A DNA stretch of 64,000 bases from Paenibacillus sp. FSL H8-0332. Its GTDB lineage: Bacteria; Bacillota; Bacilli; Paenibacillales; Paenibacillaceae. The DNA lies in the NCBI RefSeq assembly GCF_037963835.1, contig NZ_CP150145.1, forward strand, positions 5,394,001 to 5,458,000, given 5' to 3'. Position 1 is the first letter of the stretch. Each line of letters begins with the position of its first letter. Both the position numbers and the translations under genes were made by a program. The notes below the pieces were generated by a model that was not told where the DNA came from, ran no database searches, and saw only the letters and a program-made list of their open reading frames with translations. Below, one piece after another: positions 25,076 to 34,852 of the stretch.

Positions 25076-26660
25076 CGATGAACCCTATGTGGTCGATGAT
25101 CTGTCCATTTCGATTCCCTGGGCGGAGATGGGCTTCGGACAGGTCCACAAAGCTTATTCCGGGTATGAGGCGCTGGAGCTGCTCCAGCGTTATCCCATTG
25201 ATATTGTAGTCACAGATATCAATATGCCGGAGCTGTCCGGCACCGAGCTGATTGCCGCCATCCGCAAGCGCTGGAAGCATGTCCGGGTGGTGATGCTGAC
25301 TGGCTATGCGGAGTTTGAATATGCCCGCAAGGCTATTGAGGAGCAGGCCAGCGCCTATCTGCTCAAGCCGATAGCGAACGACCAGCTGATCGCCGTCATC
25401 GGCAAGCTCCAGGAGAAGCTGCGCAGTGACTGGGAGGCCTGGTCCTCCCACCAGCGGACGATGCAGACCTTCCGCGAGCATCTGCCAATCCTGCGGGACC
25501 GCCTGCTCGGGGAGCTGCTGCAAGGTCGGAAGCTGCCCGGGCCGCAGCTCCAGGAGCGGCTGGACCAGTTCGACCTGCCGTTCAGGGCGGGACTGCCAGT
25601 CTGTCTGGCCGTGGTCCGTCCCGAGGAATTCTTCCGGCGTCAGGATATGCACAGCATGCTGCTGTTTGAATATGCAATCATTAATATCGCCCAGGAGCTG
25701 TTCCAGGACCGGTTCCTGATCTGGTCCTGCAAGGATGTTCATGATTATCTCGTATTCCTGCTGCAGCCCAGGGAGGATGTTGAACACGACGGCAATCCGG
25801 GAAATGGGGTGGCTCAGGCTGCCTATCAGCTGCAGAATCATGTCAGCACCCTGATGGGAGGCGGCCTGTCCGTGGTGACCACCGGCTGGGGCGACTTCCC
25901 GGATCAGGTCTACACTCTCTATCAATCCGCCATCTCCGCAATCCGCCAGCATATCGGCAGCGAGACCGGCATCTATCTCGATACCACGGATAACAGCAGC
26001 TCCCAGCCCGTGGAGATTCTCCAGCCGCTCTATGAGCCTCCTCTGCTGTTCCACATGTTCGAAGCGAACAACTGGCAGGGCATTGAAGACAAGCTGAACG
26101 CTATTGTCTCGGAGCTGGTCCACAGTCCGGAGCGGTCACTGGAGCATATCCAGGAAGCCCGTCTGCACTTGGAGACGGCCTTCTATTACTTCGCCCACAA
26201 GAATAACAAGCTGCTGAGCGAGATTGTCGGCAATCCGCTGCTGGAGCAGGCTCCCTTTCAGACGCCGGACAAGCTGCGGGAGTGGGCCATGGAGGTTATC
26301 CTTCTGCTGAGAGAGCATACGGATTCCGAACGGCGGAACAGCCGGACCGTACTGATCCGCAAGGTACATGAGTATATCAACCTCAATCTGCACTATGTCT
26401 CCCTACAGGCCATCGCCGACCATGTCCAGATGCATCCGGTCTATCTCTCCAAAATGTACAAGCTGGAGACCGGCAAGCGGATCAGCGACTATATCAGTCA
26501 GGTAAAGATGGAAAAAGCGGCGTATCTGCTAATCCATACGCCGCTCAAAATTTATGAAGTTTCCTCGGAGCTCGGGTACTCCAACGCCCATTATTTCATT
26601 AAGCTCTTCAAGGAATATGCGGGGATGACCCCGCATGAATACCGTGACCGGGCGCTGTAA
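25053..26660 (+). CDS. YesN-type response regulator with AraC output
   Basis: A 535-residue regulator. The N-terminal receiver has VDDEP and phosphoryl-acceptor Asp55 (VVTDINMPELSG). A long middle region of unknown fold follows, then a C-terminal AraC-type double helix-turn-helix (INLNLHYVSLQAIADHVQMH, then GYSNAHYFIKLFKEYAGMTP). AGAGGAA precedes the ATG. It is the partner of the overlapping YesM kinase. Likely targets are the neighbouring glucan genes, though no operator could be identified by eye. Confidence 0.93.
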   Translation: MHQILLVDDEPYVVDDLSISIPWAEMGFGQVHKAYSGYEALELLQRYPIDIVVTDINMPELSGTELIAAIRKRWKHVRVVMLTGYAEFEYARKAIEEQASAYLLKPIANDQLIAVIGKLQEKLRSDWEAWSSHQRTMQTFREHLPILRDRLLGELLQGRKLPGPQLQERLDQFDLPFRAGLPVCLAVVRPEEFFRRQDMHSMLLFEYAIINIAQELFQDRFLIWSCKDVHDYLVFLLQPREDVEHDGNPGNGVAQAAYQLQNHVSTLMGGGLSVVTTGWGDFPDQVYTLYQSAISAIRQHIGSETGIYLDTTDNSSSQPVEILQPLYEPPLLFHMFEANNWQGIEDKLNAIVSELVHSPERSLEHIQEARLHLETAFYYFAHKNNKLLSEIVGNPLLEQAPFQTPDKLREWAMEVILLLREHTDSERRNSRTVLIRKVHEYINLNLHYVSLQAIADHVQMHPVYLSKMYKLETGKRISDYISQVKMEKAAYLLIHTPLKIYEVSSELGYSNAHYFIKLFKEYAGMTPHEYRDRAL

Positions 26661-26669
26661 TTCCGTCAG

Positions 26670-29639
26670 TTACGCGAAGGTAAGCTCTACCTCATGGGCG
26701 AAGCCGTCATCTACGGCCGGTACCAAGCCGTTCTCCAGTACCCGGCCGTCCAGCGTCAGGCGGGCTGCCCCGTCCTGCATGCGGTGGAAGCCCTCCGGCT
26801 TACGGACCTGAATCCGGTAGGAGGAGCTGCCCAGCTTCAAGGTATAGGTAAGCTCCGTCTGCTCTTCCCGCAGCACCGGACTCAGTGCTATGCCCTGCTC
26901 CGTATATTCAATACCCAGCGCTTCCATCAGCGAGAGGGTGAGCCAGGTCGAGGTGCCGCTAAGCATTGGACCGATGTTCTCACCAGTCTCGCTGTTGTTG
27001 TATTGGGTGCAGAACCGCGGATTCCCGCAGACGGCAAACGGATCATCCATCGTCTTGAACGGCATAATCCGGTCCAGCAGCCAGTAGCCCAAGCGGGAGA
27101 GCTCGGCAGCCAGATCCGGACTGGATACTTCCTTGGCCCCCTTGAACATAGCCGCAGCAGCCATCATGCAGGCATGCTTGAATACGCCGCCGTTCTCGCG
27201 GTCACCCGGGAAATATTCATCCGAAGCCGTGTGCGTGGATACCCGGCCCAACGCCACCGGCGAGACCAGCTTCATGCCGTAAGGCGTCATCAGATGCGCC
27301 TTCATAGTGTTCAGCATCACCGCGATCTGCTCCTCATCCGCACAGCCCGCCAGAATGCTCCAGCTGAACGAATTCAGGAAGTACGAGCCGTCCTTCGCCG
27401 GATCGGAGGACATCCCGTCTCCGGCAGCGCCGAGATACGTATATTCTCCGTTCGGATAGCGGTTGAACAGCACACGGGCGAAGAAATCCCCCTTCCAGGC
27501 ATGCTCCTGGATGCGTTCCCGCAGCTTAGCTCCGAAGCCCGTCAGCTCATCTGCATACGCCTGCTCGCCTTTGCGGGCGGCCAGGGCGGACAATTCATCA
27601 ACCGCTACCTTCAGCAGGAAGGCGTTCATGACGCTCTCGGAATAATCACTCTCCAGCGAATCCCCGAAGACACCGCCAGCCTCCAGCTGCTTCCGGTAGA
27701 GTGCTTCCTTGACCGGGCCGTTCAGATAGGTGTCATCGAGCTTCAGACAGTCGTTCCAGTCTGCGAAGTCGAGCAGCGGCAGGCCGTGGCGTCCGATCGA
27801 GATCTGTCCGGAATAGACAATAATCGCCTTCAGGGTCTCGAATACCGGCCGTTCTGTATCTGTGCCTGCTACCGGACAAGCCTCATCCAGGAACTCCGCA
27901 TCCCCGGTCAGCATGACATAACGGTAGACAGCCTGGATCAGCCATAGCGCATCATCGGACCATTTGCCCGGCTCTTTGCCGGCCCAGAAGAAATTGTGAT
28001 ACGCATACCCCAGCTCAAATACCATGCTGGTCCATTCTTTCAGCAGGCTCTTGACGAGGCCGCCCCGGCCCATCCCGACGAAATAATACATCGAGGCATA
28101 CATATCCTGAATTTCACGGAAGCCGATCTCCCGGTAGCCCTTCTGGGTCTGACAGAAGGAGCGGGAGACAAAGCTCTGGTAGAGCACCTGAAACGGCAGA
28201 TTGCGGTTCACGAACTGGTCGAAATCCGCGTCCCCGGAGGATACCTGCAGGAACCTGGAGTAATTCCGCACGAACTTCAGGGATTGTGCCAAGGCTTCTT
28301 CGGCCGCGCTGCGGCTTGTGAAGCGGGCGATCAGCGCGCCTACCTCTTCCTCCAGTACCGTATCGCTCCAGGTTGCTCCGCTCTTGTCGGAGACAAGGCC
28401 CGTCAGCTGGTCAACCGCTGTCGTGGCTCCGGCAGGAACCTGAATATCGCCCGCTACCGCGAAGAATCCCGGCCCCTTGCGGTGCAGAATGCTGCTCAGC
28501 TTCAGCGCGCCGGATGGCCGGTGGAGTGAGCCGGTGCCGACGAACTCATTGTAGCTGACGCAATATTCACGCGGCAGCACCGGTCCGTCTTCCCCGTGGA
28601 TAATCATCGTGTGGAAGCGCAGATCATGGCGCCCGCCTTCCGGGTAATAGTCAGGGCTGATTGCAGCCACGGCACCATCAGCGTCCTGCAATACGCCGCC
28701 TTGCATAATAACATTGCTATACAGCACATCCTCGAACAGAGCGCCCGGTGCTGCCGAGCCGAACATGCCCGTATACACCAGACGAAGCTGGCGGCTGATC
28801 TCTCCATGGTTCGTAATCGTAACCCGCTGCATCTCGGTCGCCAGCGGCAGACCTTCAGCATGCGGCAGAATGAAGATAGTACGTGTAATCTCAAGTCCGC
28901 CGGACAGGCGGTACGTGATGATGGTTACATTCTGTGAATGGCGGCAGACCGCCGATTCAATGCCTTCTCCGCCCGGATCAGCGGAATAGAAGATCTGTTT
29001 CCCGTCCTCAAACAGATAGAATTGACGGTTGGCCGGGAAGCCGTTCTCCTCCTGGCGCATATCCCAGCGGGTCGCCAGCACCTGGGTAGCCGCATGGGAA
29101 CGGAAGCTGCCGCCGCCCAGGCGGTCGACCACGCTCTTCGGTGTAGTCTGAAGCGGATGAGGGAACTCCAGACGGTTGCCCAGCAGCAGATTGACCGCGA
29201 AGTGCGGCCCCGGAACGGGGGAGCGCAGGTCAATCACATGCTCGCCTTCAGCGTTAAGGGCACCGGCCCAGCCCGGTGCAGCCTGAAGCTGCGCCAGCGC
29301 CGCGCTTGCAGCCGCCTCCGGTATAGCTGTTGTCTGTTCCTGTCTTCCGGCATGGCGGATATGCAGGGACAGTGCCGTACCTGTATCATTCACGGTGAAC
29401 AGCGCGGATGCGCCAGCCTCCTTCGGCAGCAGCGCTGCCACCTCCGGGAGCTTCAGCAGCTCCTGAATGGCCGGCAGCCGGAGCGGAAGGCCCGCTACGC
29501 CAACAGCCCCGATGCACTGGGAATCCGTGAAGACGGCGCTTAGCTGCCCGCCTGCATCCATCCGGTCTGCGAATGCTTGTCTCAGGATATCCTCAGGTGA
29601 AGCAGCCGCTGCTCTTGCGGTATTGAATTTCAGCATCAT
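26670..29639 (-). CDS. GH94-family glycoside phosphorylase (cellobiose-phosphorylase-like)
   Basis: A 989-residue cytoplasmic enzyme predicted to phosphorolyse a beta-linked gluco-oligosaccharide to a sugar 1-phosphate. It has no signal peptide. The (alpha/alpha)6 catalytic domain carries LLDFADWNDCLKLD near residue 625, where the Asp of the WND motif is the expected general acid. HACMMAAAAMFKGA and GTSTWLTLSLMEALGIEY near the C terminus also fit. It is longer than standard cellobiose phosphorylases (~810), so laminaribiose or 1,2-beta-oligoglucan phosphorylase is also possible. AGAGGAGA precedes the paired ATG codons. The surrounding beta-glucanases favour a beta-glucan product as substrate. 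Confidence 0.85.
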   Translation of the reverse strand: MMLKFNTARAAAASPEDILRQAFADRMDAGGQLSAVFTDSQCIGAVGVAGLPLRLPAIQELLKLPEVAALLPKEAGASALFTVNDTGTALSLHIRHAGRQEQTTAIPEAAASAALAQLQAAPGWAGALNAEGEHVIDLRSPVPGPHFAVNLLLGNRLEFPHPLQTTPKSVVDRLGGGSFRSHAATQVLATRWDMRQEENGFPANRQFYLFEDGKQIFYSADPGGEGIESAVCRHSQNVTIITYRLSGGLEITRTIFILPHAEGLPLATEMQRVTITNHGEISRQLRLVYTGMFGSAAPGALFEDVLYSNVIMQGGVLQDADGAVAAISPDYYPEGGRHDLRFHTMIIHGEDGPVLPREYCVSYNEFVGTGSLHRPSGALKLSSILHRKGPGFFAVAGDIQVPAGATTAVDQLTGLVSDKSGATWSDTVLEEEVGALIARFTSRSAAEEALAQSLKFVRNYSRFLQVSSGDADFDQFVNRNLPFQVLYQSFVSRSFCQTQKGYREIGFREIQDMYASMYYFVGMGRGGLVKSLLKEWTSMVFELGYAYHNFFWAGKEPGKWSDDALWLIQAVYRYVMLTGDAEFLDEACPVAGTDTERPVFETLKAIIVYSGQISIGRHGLPLLDFADWNDCLKLDDTYLNGPVKEALYRKQLEAGGVFGDSLESDYSESVMNAFLLKVAVDELSALAARKGEQAYADELTGFGAKLRERIQEHAWKGDFFARVLFNRYPNGEYTYLGAAGDGMSSDPAKDGSYFLNSFSWSILAGCADEEQIAVMLNTMKAHLMTPYGMKLVSPVALGRVSTHTASDEYFPGDRENGGVFKHACMMAAAAMFKGAKEVSSPDLAAELSRLGYWLLDRIMPFKTMDDPFAVCGNPRFCTQYNNSETGENIGPMLSGTSTWLTLSLMEALGIEYTEQGIALSPVLREEQTELTYTLKLGSSSYRIQVRKPEGFHRMQDGAARLTLDGRVLENGLVPAVDDGFAHEVELTFA

Positions 29640-29738
29640 GAATGGTTCTCCTCTTTTCCTGTTTTCTATTGGACGATACTCATTCCCTGTTATGTATACT
29701 CATTGGGCCGAAGAATTGGGGGAAGGTTCTTAACAAGC

Positions 29739-29761
29739 ACGGAGAACGGTTGCCCGTCCTC
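29739..29761 (-). other. GNRA-capped hairpin in the GH94 5' leader
   Basis: On the minus strand GGAGGACGG-GCAA-CCGTTCTCC gives nine pairs (one G-U) closed by a GCAA tetraloop, about 100 nt before the GH94 start codon. Its role is unknown. Confidence 0.35.
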
Positions 29762-29770
29762 CATGTAATG

Positions 29771-29799
29771 ATTATAGAAGTGTCTGCGTCCAGTCTAAA
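29771..29799 (-). promoter_or_regulatory. promoter of the GH94 gene
   Basis: Minus-strand TTTAGA (29794-29799) and TATAAT (29771-29776) with a 17-bp spacer, giving a leader of about 125 nt. Confidence 0.6.
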
Positions 29800-29839
29800 T
29801 ACCAAATCGTAAGCCTGAATAACAAAATCCAAAGCATGT

Positions 29840-32800
29840 TCAAGGTGCCGCTGCTGTTCCGTTATTCGTGAGCACAATATCATCCACGTTCACCGTCAGA
29901 TGCCCGGTGCCGCCATCCTTAATATCTCCAAGCTCGAAGGAAATGCGGCCGATGGAGGTGCTGCCTCCGGCAACATCGAATTCTACGGTATATTCCTGAT
30001 AATCGCTGCCCAGATCAACAATTTTGCTCGTATATCCGTGCCAGTTGTAGTTGTCCGCCACATCCAGCCAGCCGATGCTGATATTCATTTTGCGTTCAGC
30101 TGATGCCTTGGCCTTGAAGGTGAGTGTATAATGATTGCCTTCGTTGTAAGCGATTCCCTCATAAAAGACCTGCCGGTCCCAGGTGTTCGTTCCGGTGGAG
30201 CCCACCTTGATCTGCAGCGCTTCATCCACATTATCAATAGTTAACTCCCCGTTGTCGGAGGAGTAGCTGCTCCAGCCCTTAAGCGGCGCCGAGAAATCGC
30301 CGTTTGGAATCAGATTCTCCCCGTAAGCCTCACCATCCAGCACCGGGCTTACCTGAAGCAAGGAGATATTGCCCAGGTTGACCGTATGCGCTCCGAGCTC
30401 TTCGGAAATCTTGCCCAGACTGAACTGGAGCACCGCTGCGGAATCCGTTGCCGGGGCAGTAAACAGATATTCATAGTGTCCTCCGGCTTCGCTGAGTCTC
30501 AGCCCCTGTTCCAGATAAGGAGTCCAGTTGCCATCGTCAGTCCCGTCATGCTGAACCAGCGCTTTAATATCCCGGGCCACCGAAGCATCCGCATCGAAGC
30601 GCAGCAGATATTTCTTGCCCTGCTCTACCGGGATGCCCGTTTGCTTCACCTGTGCATGCCAAGCCTCCGTTCCCGTTCCGCCGAGGCTAACCTGCAGTTC
30701 TCCATACACCGCCTTCATTACAGTGCTCTTCCCCGGGTCATTGTCATCCCAGTCCTTCTTGTATAGCGTCCAGTTGTCGGTGGAAGCATCCTTGAAGCTG
30801 CCGTTCATCACCAGCTCACGGGACAGATCCAGCCAGGCCAGATTGTAGCCGCTGCCGCCAAGACGGATATAATAGCTTCCCGCAGGCAGCGCAAGCGGGG
30901 CTCCAACGATCGCCCGGTAGGATTGAAGACCTCCGGTATTGCCAACTGCCGCGCTGTAGACAGATTCCGTCACCACATTCTGCTTGCTGGCATCCAGTAC
31001 TGACAGCGTAAGCTCGGAATCCGCGAGCACACTAGATACGCGGGTAACCGGAACAATGCTTCCTGCCTGAGGCAGTACCACCTTATATTCCACATAGTCG
31101 CCCTTATCCATATTCGTGATATCCTTGCCGCCTTCACCGCTCGGAATCAGGCCGGTTCCTGAGGCTCTCCAGAACTGGTCTCCCCGCAGGTGCAGGTATT
31201 TAGTGAGCACTGGCGGATCGGTCATCCGTACCAGTCGCACATTGTCAATCTCGGTCTGCCCCACAGCCGCGCCCAGAAGGAACGATAACGCAGCTTCTGT
31301 GCCGGACCCGCCGGACAGCTCAATTTCTGCTGTATAGCTCTTCCACTCCGGTGTCAGAGTGAAGGTGGTTCCGTCAGGATAGACCGTCTGTCCACCGCTG
31401 CCCGCCAGCTTAATGCCAAGCGGCTGCGCCTCGGCCGATCTCGCATCGAAGGCAAGCTGGTAGACGGCTGCTGCGGACACAGGAATTCCTGCCTGGGTCA
31501 GCGTCACATCCTCCGGCGATCCTCCGGCCTTCTGCACATCCGCCCGGAACTCCCGCTTCATCATCGGCAGAGCAAGTGTATTGGTTACACTGGCCTTCGC
31601 CGCTGCTTCCGAGCCCTGCTTAACGGCAAAGCTCCAATATCCGAGCCGTGCTTCTCCCAGATCGAAGCCTCCGTTATAGATCAGGTTGCCGTCAGCAAGC
31701 GGAGTGCGTACTACCGGCGGCGCTTCTGTTTCTACCACCCTTACATTCGCGAAGTAGGCGGATATGTTGTTCAGACCCAGGTTAAACTCAAAGCGGGCAT
31801 TATTGTCCGAAGCCTTCGCCATCGTAAAGCTGTACTCATACGGCTGCCAGTCCGGTGTAAGCTGGAAATTGCGCTCCCCGGAATACGCCGTCCATCCGCC
31901 GCCGAATTCGGTCAGCTTGCTCATAAGCGGCCGGGCTGCGTCCGCTTTGGCATCGAAGGTTACCTTGTAGGCTTTGTCCCGCTCCAGCAGCAGCGGCTTC
32001 TGCGCAAGCTGAATGGAGTAGTTCTGGGTTCCGGCCTCATGGACAGCAACCTTCACCGCCTTGCCCTTATCCTGATCCTCAATGACGGAGACGGTTCCGC
32101 TTCCGCTCTCATTCTCAATCAATTCCCAATATTCCGGCTGACCCTGGGCTGCTACAGTACCCTTGAAGTCCCCGTTGTAGATCTGATTGCCGTCTGCCAG
32201 GGCAGGACGCTGCGGGGTTGACAGTCCCGGATCTACCGGCCGCTTCCCTGTTACATCCGGCCATTGATCCAGGTTCTTGTATTTGTAGACCCGTACGTAG
32301 TCTACATACATTTTATCCGACTTGAAGTCGGTCTTCGGATTGCCCGGCCAGTCGCCGCCCACGGCCAGATTCAGAATCATATAGAACGGCCGGTCAAACG
32401 GAGCAGGGTACGTATAGTAATCCGGCTGGCCTTTGGCCATCGTTCCCCAGTCACTCGTCTCAAAATACATTTTATCGTCCACATAATACCGGATCAGGCC
32501 CGGAAGCCATTCCAGCGTGAAGTCGTGATAATCATCAGCGAAGGTCTGACCTTCGGGCAATACATAGGTTTTGGTCTGGCTAGTTTGCGGAATGTCATAG
32601 TGAATTGAGCCATGGACCGTTCTTGGATACAGATCTGCCCCAGGCTTACCGGCAACCGGTCCCGTCAATTCCATAATGTCCATCTCGCCGCTTCCCGGCC
32701 AAGGTCCATACTGCGTCTCATCATCGGTTGGCATCATCCAGATGGCTGGCCACATGCCCTGTTGAACCGGCAGCTTGGCCCGTACGGTGAATTTGCCGTA

Positions 32801-34396
32801 GGTCCAGTCGCCCTTCATCTTGGAGGTCAGCTTGCCTGAAGTATAATTCTTCCCCCCGTAAGCCTGCTTCCGGGCTTCCAGCTCCAGTACGCTCTGCCCG
32901 CTCTCTGTGGCAAGCGAAGCATTGTCCGGGTGATAATATTCCAGCTCGTTATTGTACACCGTGCCGGTATCCTGCACATTCCATTTCGCCGCATCAATGG
33001 TCTGGCCGTCGAATTCGTCATTCCAGACCAGCTCCCATGGATTGTTCTGGGTTGGCGGAGTCGGGGTCGGCGTTGGGGTTGGTGTGGCAGCAGGCGTTGC
33101 TGTTGGCACCGGTGTCGCAGGTGAAGGTGTTGGCGAGGGTGTGTCACCACCGCCTGCATTCCCGCCGCCGCCCGCTTGGGCTGGGGCAGTAGTAGCCTTG
33201 GCACTTGCCTGCGCTGTAGCTCCTGTGCCGGACAAGTCCCGGAGCGTCTCGCCGGTCTTGAGCGCCTGGCCGTTCAGCAGCACACGGTCCGCCTGGTTCT
33301 CAAGCCGGCCGATCTGCCCCCGGCTCACGATCTCTGATCCGGCAGCGCCTGCGCCGATGACCACAGCCTCTGCACGGGAGCCCGCTCCGATCTCCACCTT
33401 CGCCGGCTTAAGCAATTCAATCCGGGCCGCGGTGCTGCCATCCTCCAGTACCATTCGTACCAGGGTGGTAAGCTTGTTCAGCTTGATCTGCCCCAGGGTG
33501 GATTGGCGGAACACCACCGAGTGGCCGCCTCCTCCTGAGATATGGGCCGTTCCCTGTACCTTGATGCCTGAGAAGGCAACTTCCTCTTCTCCTACTCCGG
33601 CCGTCACGTAGAGATTGCCGCTGACGGTTCCTCCTTCGAGCTGCACATTCGCCCGGTTGACAATCACATTGCCGGACACCGCTCCAAGCTTCTGGCTTCC
33701 CTCGCCGGAGCTGATCCACCCGACCATCCGGCTCAGCAACTCGGCCAGCTCGGCCCGGGTCATCTGCGCCTGCGGATTCAGCTTGCCGTCTGCATCGCCG
33801 CGCAGGTAACCGGCGCCAAGCATCGCACTTAAGGCTTCCCGGGCGTAGCCGCTGACCGCTGCCGTATCAGACTGCGCAGCCAGCGCACCCTGAGAGCCCG
33901 CCTCCAGCGTGAACGCCCGGCTCAGCATAGTCACGGCTTCCTGGCGGGTAACAGCCGCTCCCGGCTGGAACCGGCCGTCCGCGTAGCCTTGAACAACACC
34001 TGCGGCATTCACGCGGCTTACATCCTTGCCATACCAGGAAGAAGCGCTTACATCACTGAATACAGCACTGCCTGAATCCGTGTAACGGAACACGCGGCTG
34101 ATGATGGCGGCCATCTCTGCCCGTGAGACCGCTTGTCCCGGTCTGAATTGTCCTGCCTCGTCTCCCTGCAGAATTCCTGCCGCTGACAGCCTGTTCACTG
34201 CAGCTGAAGCCCAGTGCTGCTTCATATCGGCGAATCCTGCCGCCGCCCGTGCTGACTCTGCCCGGCCTGTACTTGCAGACAGCCTGTCTGCGTCTTTTCC
34301 GTTATCTGCCTGTGCTATTCCTGTAGTTCCCGGAAGCTGAATCCCTGACAGCAGCAATCCGGCAATCAGAAGCTTGGATATTCCTTTGCGGTACAT
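29840..34396 (-). CDS. SLH-anchored GH16 endo-beta-1,3-glucanase with multiple CBMs
   Basis: A 1518-residue secreted surface enzyme. Order: signal peptide (1-30); three SLH domains starting near residues 55, 113 and 172 (GFADMKQHW, FSDVSASSWYG, YAREALSAML); a 235-380 region of short hydrophobic/Gly strands resembling a beta-helix; a Pro/Thr linker (~395-450); and GH16 (~455-715) with catalytic EMDIMELTG near 568, the laminarinase form with an extra residue. Several carbohydrate-binding modules follow: CBM4/9-like repeats beginning NQIYNGDF, NLIYNGGF, ELVMNGSF and ENLIPNGDF, and one CBM6-like segment. The layout resembles Clostridium thermocellum Lic16A. GGGGGAG precedes the ATG. SLH domains bind a pyruvylated wall polymer. 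Confidence 0.93.
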   Translation of the reverse strand: MYRKGISKLLIAGLLLSGIQLPGTTGIAQADNGKDADRLSASTGRAESARAAAGFADMKQHWASAAVNRLSAAGILQGDEAGQFRPGQAVSRAEMAAIISRVFRYTDSGSAVFSDVSASSWYGKDVSRVNAAGVVQGYADGRFQPGAAVTRQEAVTMLSRAFTLEAGSQGALAAQSDTAAVSGYAREALSAMLGAGYLRGDADGKLNPQAQMTRAELAELLSRMVGWISSGEGSQKLGAVSGNVIVNRANVQLEGGTVSGNLYVTAGVGEEEVAFSGIKVQGTAHISGGGGHSVVFRQSTLGQIKLNKLTTLVRMVLEDGSTAARIELLKPAKVEIGAGSRAEAVVIGAGAAGSEIVSRGQIGRLENQADRVLLNGQALKTGETLRDLSGTGATAQASAKATTAPAQAGGGGNAGGGDTPSPTPSPATPVPTATPAATPTPTPTPTPPTQNNPWELVWNDEFDGQTIDAAKWNVQDTGTVYNNELEYYHPDNASLATESGQSVLELEARKQAYGGKNYTSGKLTSKMKGDWTYGKFTVRAKLPVQQGMWPAIWMMPTDDETQYGPWPGSGEMDIMELTGPVAGKPGADLYPRTVHGSIHYDIPQTSQTKTYVLPEGQTFADDYHDFTLEWLPGLIRYYVDDKMYFETSDWGTMAKGQPDYYTYPAPFDRPFYMILNLAVGGDWPGNPKTDFKSDKMYVDYVRVYKYKNLDQWPDVTGKRPVDPGLSTPQRPALADGNQIYNGDFKGTVAAQGQPEYWELIENESGSGTVSVIEDQDKGKAVKVAVHEAGTQNYSIQLAQKPLLLERDKAYKVTFDAKADAARPLMSKLTEFGGGWTAYSGERNFQLTPDWQPYEYSFTMAKASDNNARFEFNLGLNNISAYFANVRVVETEAPPVVRTPLADGNLIYNGGFDLGEARLGYWSFAVKQGSEAAAKASVTNTLALPMMKREFRADVQKAGGSPEDVTLTQAGIPVSAAAVYQLAFDARSAEAQPLGIKLAGSGGQTVYPDGTTFTLTPEWKSYTAEIELSGGSGTEAALSFLLGAAVGQTEIDNVRLVRMTDPPVLTKYLHLRGDQFWRASGTGLIPSGEGGKDITNMDKGDYVEYKVVLPQAGSIVPVTRVSSVLADSELTLSVLDASKQNVVTESVYSAAVGNTGGLQSYRAIVGAPLALPAGSYYIRLGGSGYNLAWLDLSRELVMNGSFKDASTDNWTLYKKDWDDNDPGKSTVMKAVYGELQVSLGGTGTEAWHAQVKQTGIPVEQGKKYLLRFDADASVARDIKALVQHDGTDDGNWTPYLEQGLRLSEAGGHYEYLFTAPATDSAAVLQFSLGKISEELGAHTVNLGNISLLQVSPVLDGEAYGENLIPNGDFSAPLKGWSSYSSDNGELTIDNVDEALQIKVGSTGTNTWDRQVFYEGIAYNEGNHYTLTFKAKASAERKMNISIGWLDVADNYNWHGYTSKIVDLGSDYQEYTVEFDVAGGSTSIGRISFELGDIKDGGTGHLTVNVDDIVLTNNGTAAAP

Positions 34397-34539
34397 CTGA
34401 ACACTCCCCCTCGTGTAGAACCTTGTTGAATTCTGGACTCGCGCCAGTCGATTTCAGTATAGGGTCCGCATCCCGGAGACGACATACCAATTCCTTAGCC
34501 CGTATAACAAAGATGCAACTTTCGTAGTGACGACAAAAA

Positions 34540-34582
34540 ACCCAAATACCGGGCGGCTTCAAAAGCCGCCCGGTATTTGGGC
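34540..34582 (-). terminator. terminator of the iscS-PRC-zinc ribbon set
   Basis: A perfect 19-bp stem, CCCAAATACCGGGCGGCTT against its exact complement, around a 3-4 nt loop and followed on the minus strand by TTTTTT. Confidence 0.9.
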
Positions 34583-34628
34583 ACGGCGAATCTATGTAAC
34601 TGTTAGCCGGTTATGAATCAGGCAATGC

Positions 34629-34838
34629 TCAAGAGGAGGCGTGGATTTGCGGGAAATCCTGTGCAACCTCTTCACCCGAGAACAGATCGTCAAGCGAGCT
34701 GAGCGTGCCATCCTCTTCAACCTGATAAACCGACATTTTCTCGCCGTTGACCGTAAGTTCGATGAAACAGCCCCAGCAATAGAACTGGTGGGAGCCGATC
34801 TTGCCGATATCCTTGGAGTTGCAGTTTGGACACTTCAT
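34629..34838 (-). CDS. small zinc-ribbon protein
   Basis: A 69-residue protein with CPNC near the N terminus and CWGC about 20 residues later, a four-cysteine zinc-ribbon pattern, and an acidic C-terminal half. Function unknown. The ATG at 34838 has AGGTGG 10 nt upstream; an ATG three codons earlier is too close to the RBS. It follows the PRC-barrel gene closely and is the last gene before a strong terminator. Confidence 0.75.
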   Translation of the reverse strand: MKCPNCNSKDIGKIGSHQFYCWGCFIELTVNGEKMSVYQVEEDGTLSSLDDLFSGEEVAQDFPQIHASS

Positions 34839-34852
34839 ATAATACATTCCAC

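Noticed and set aside
26694..27947. Plus-strand 417-codon frame opposite the GH94 gene
   Set aside because: No RBS or domain; codon composition is that of an antisense frame.
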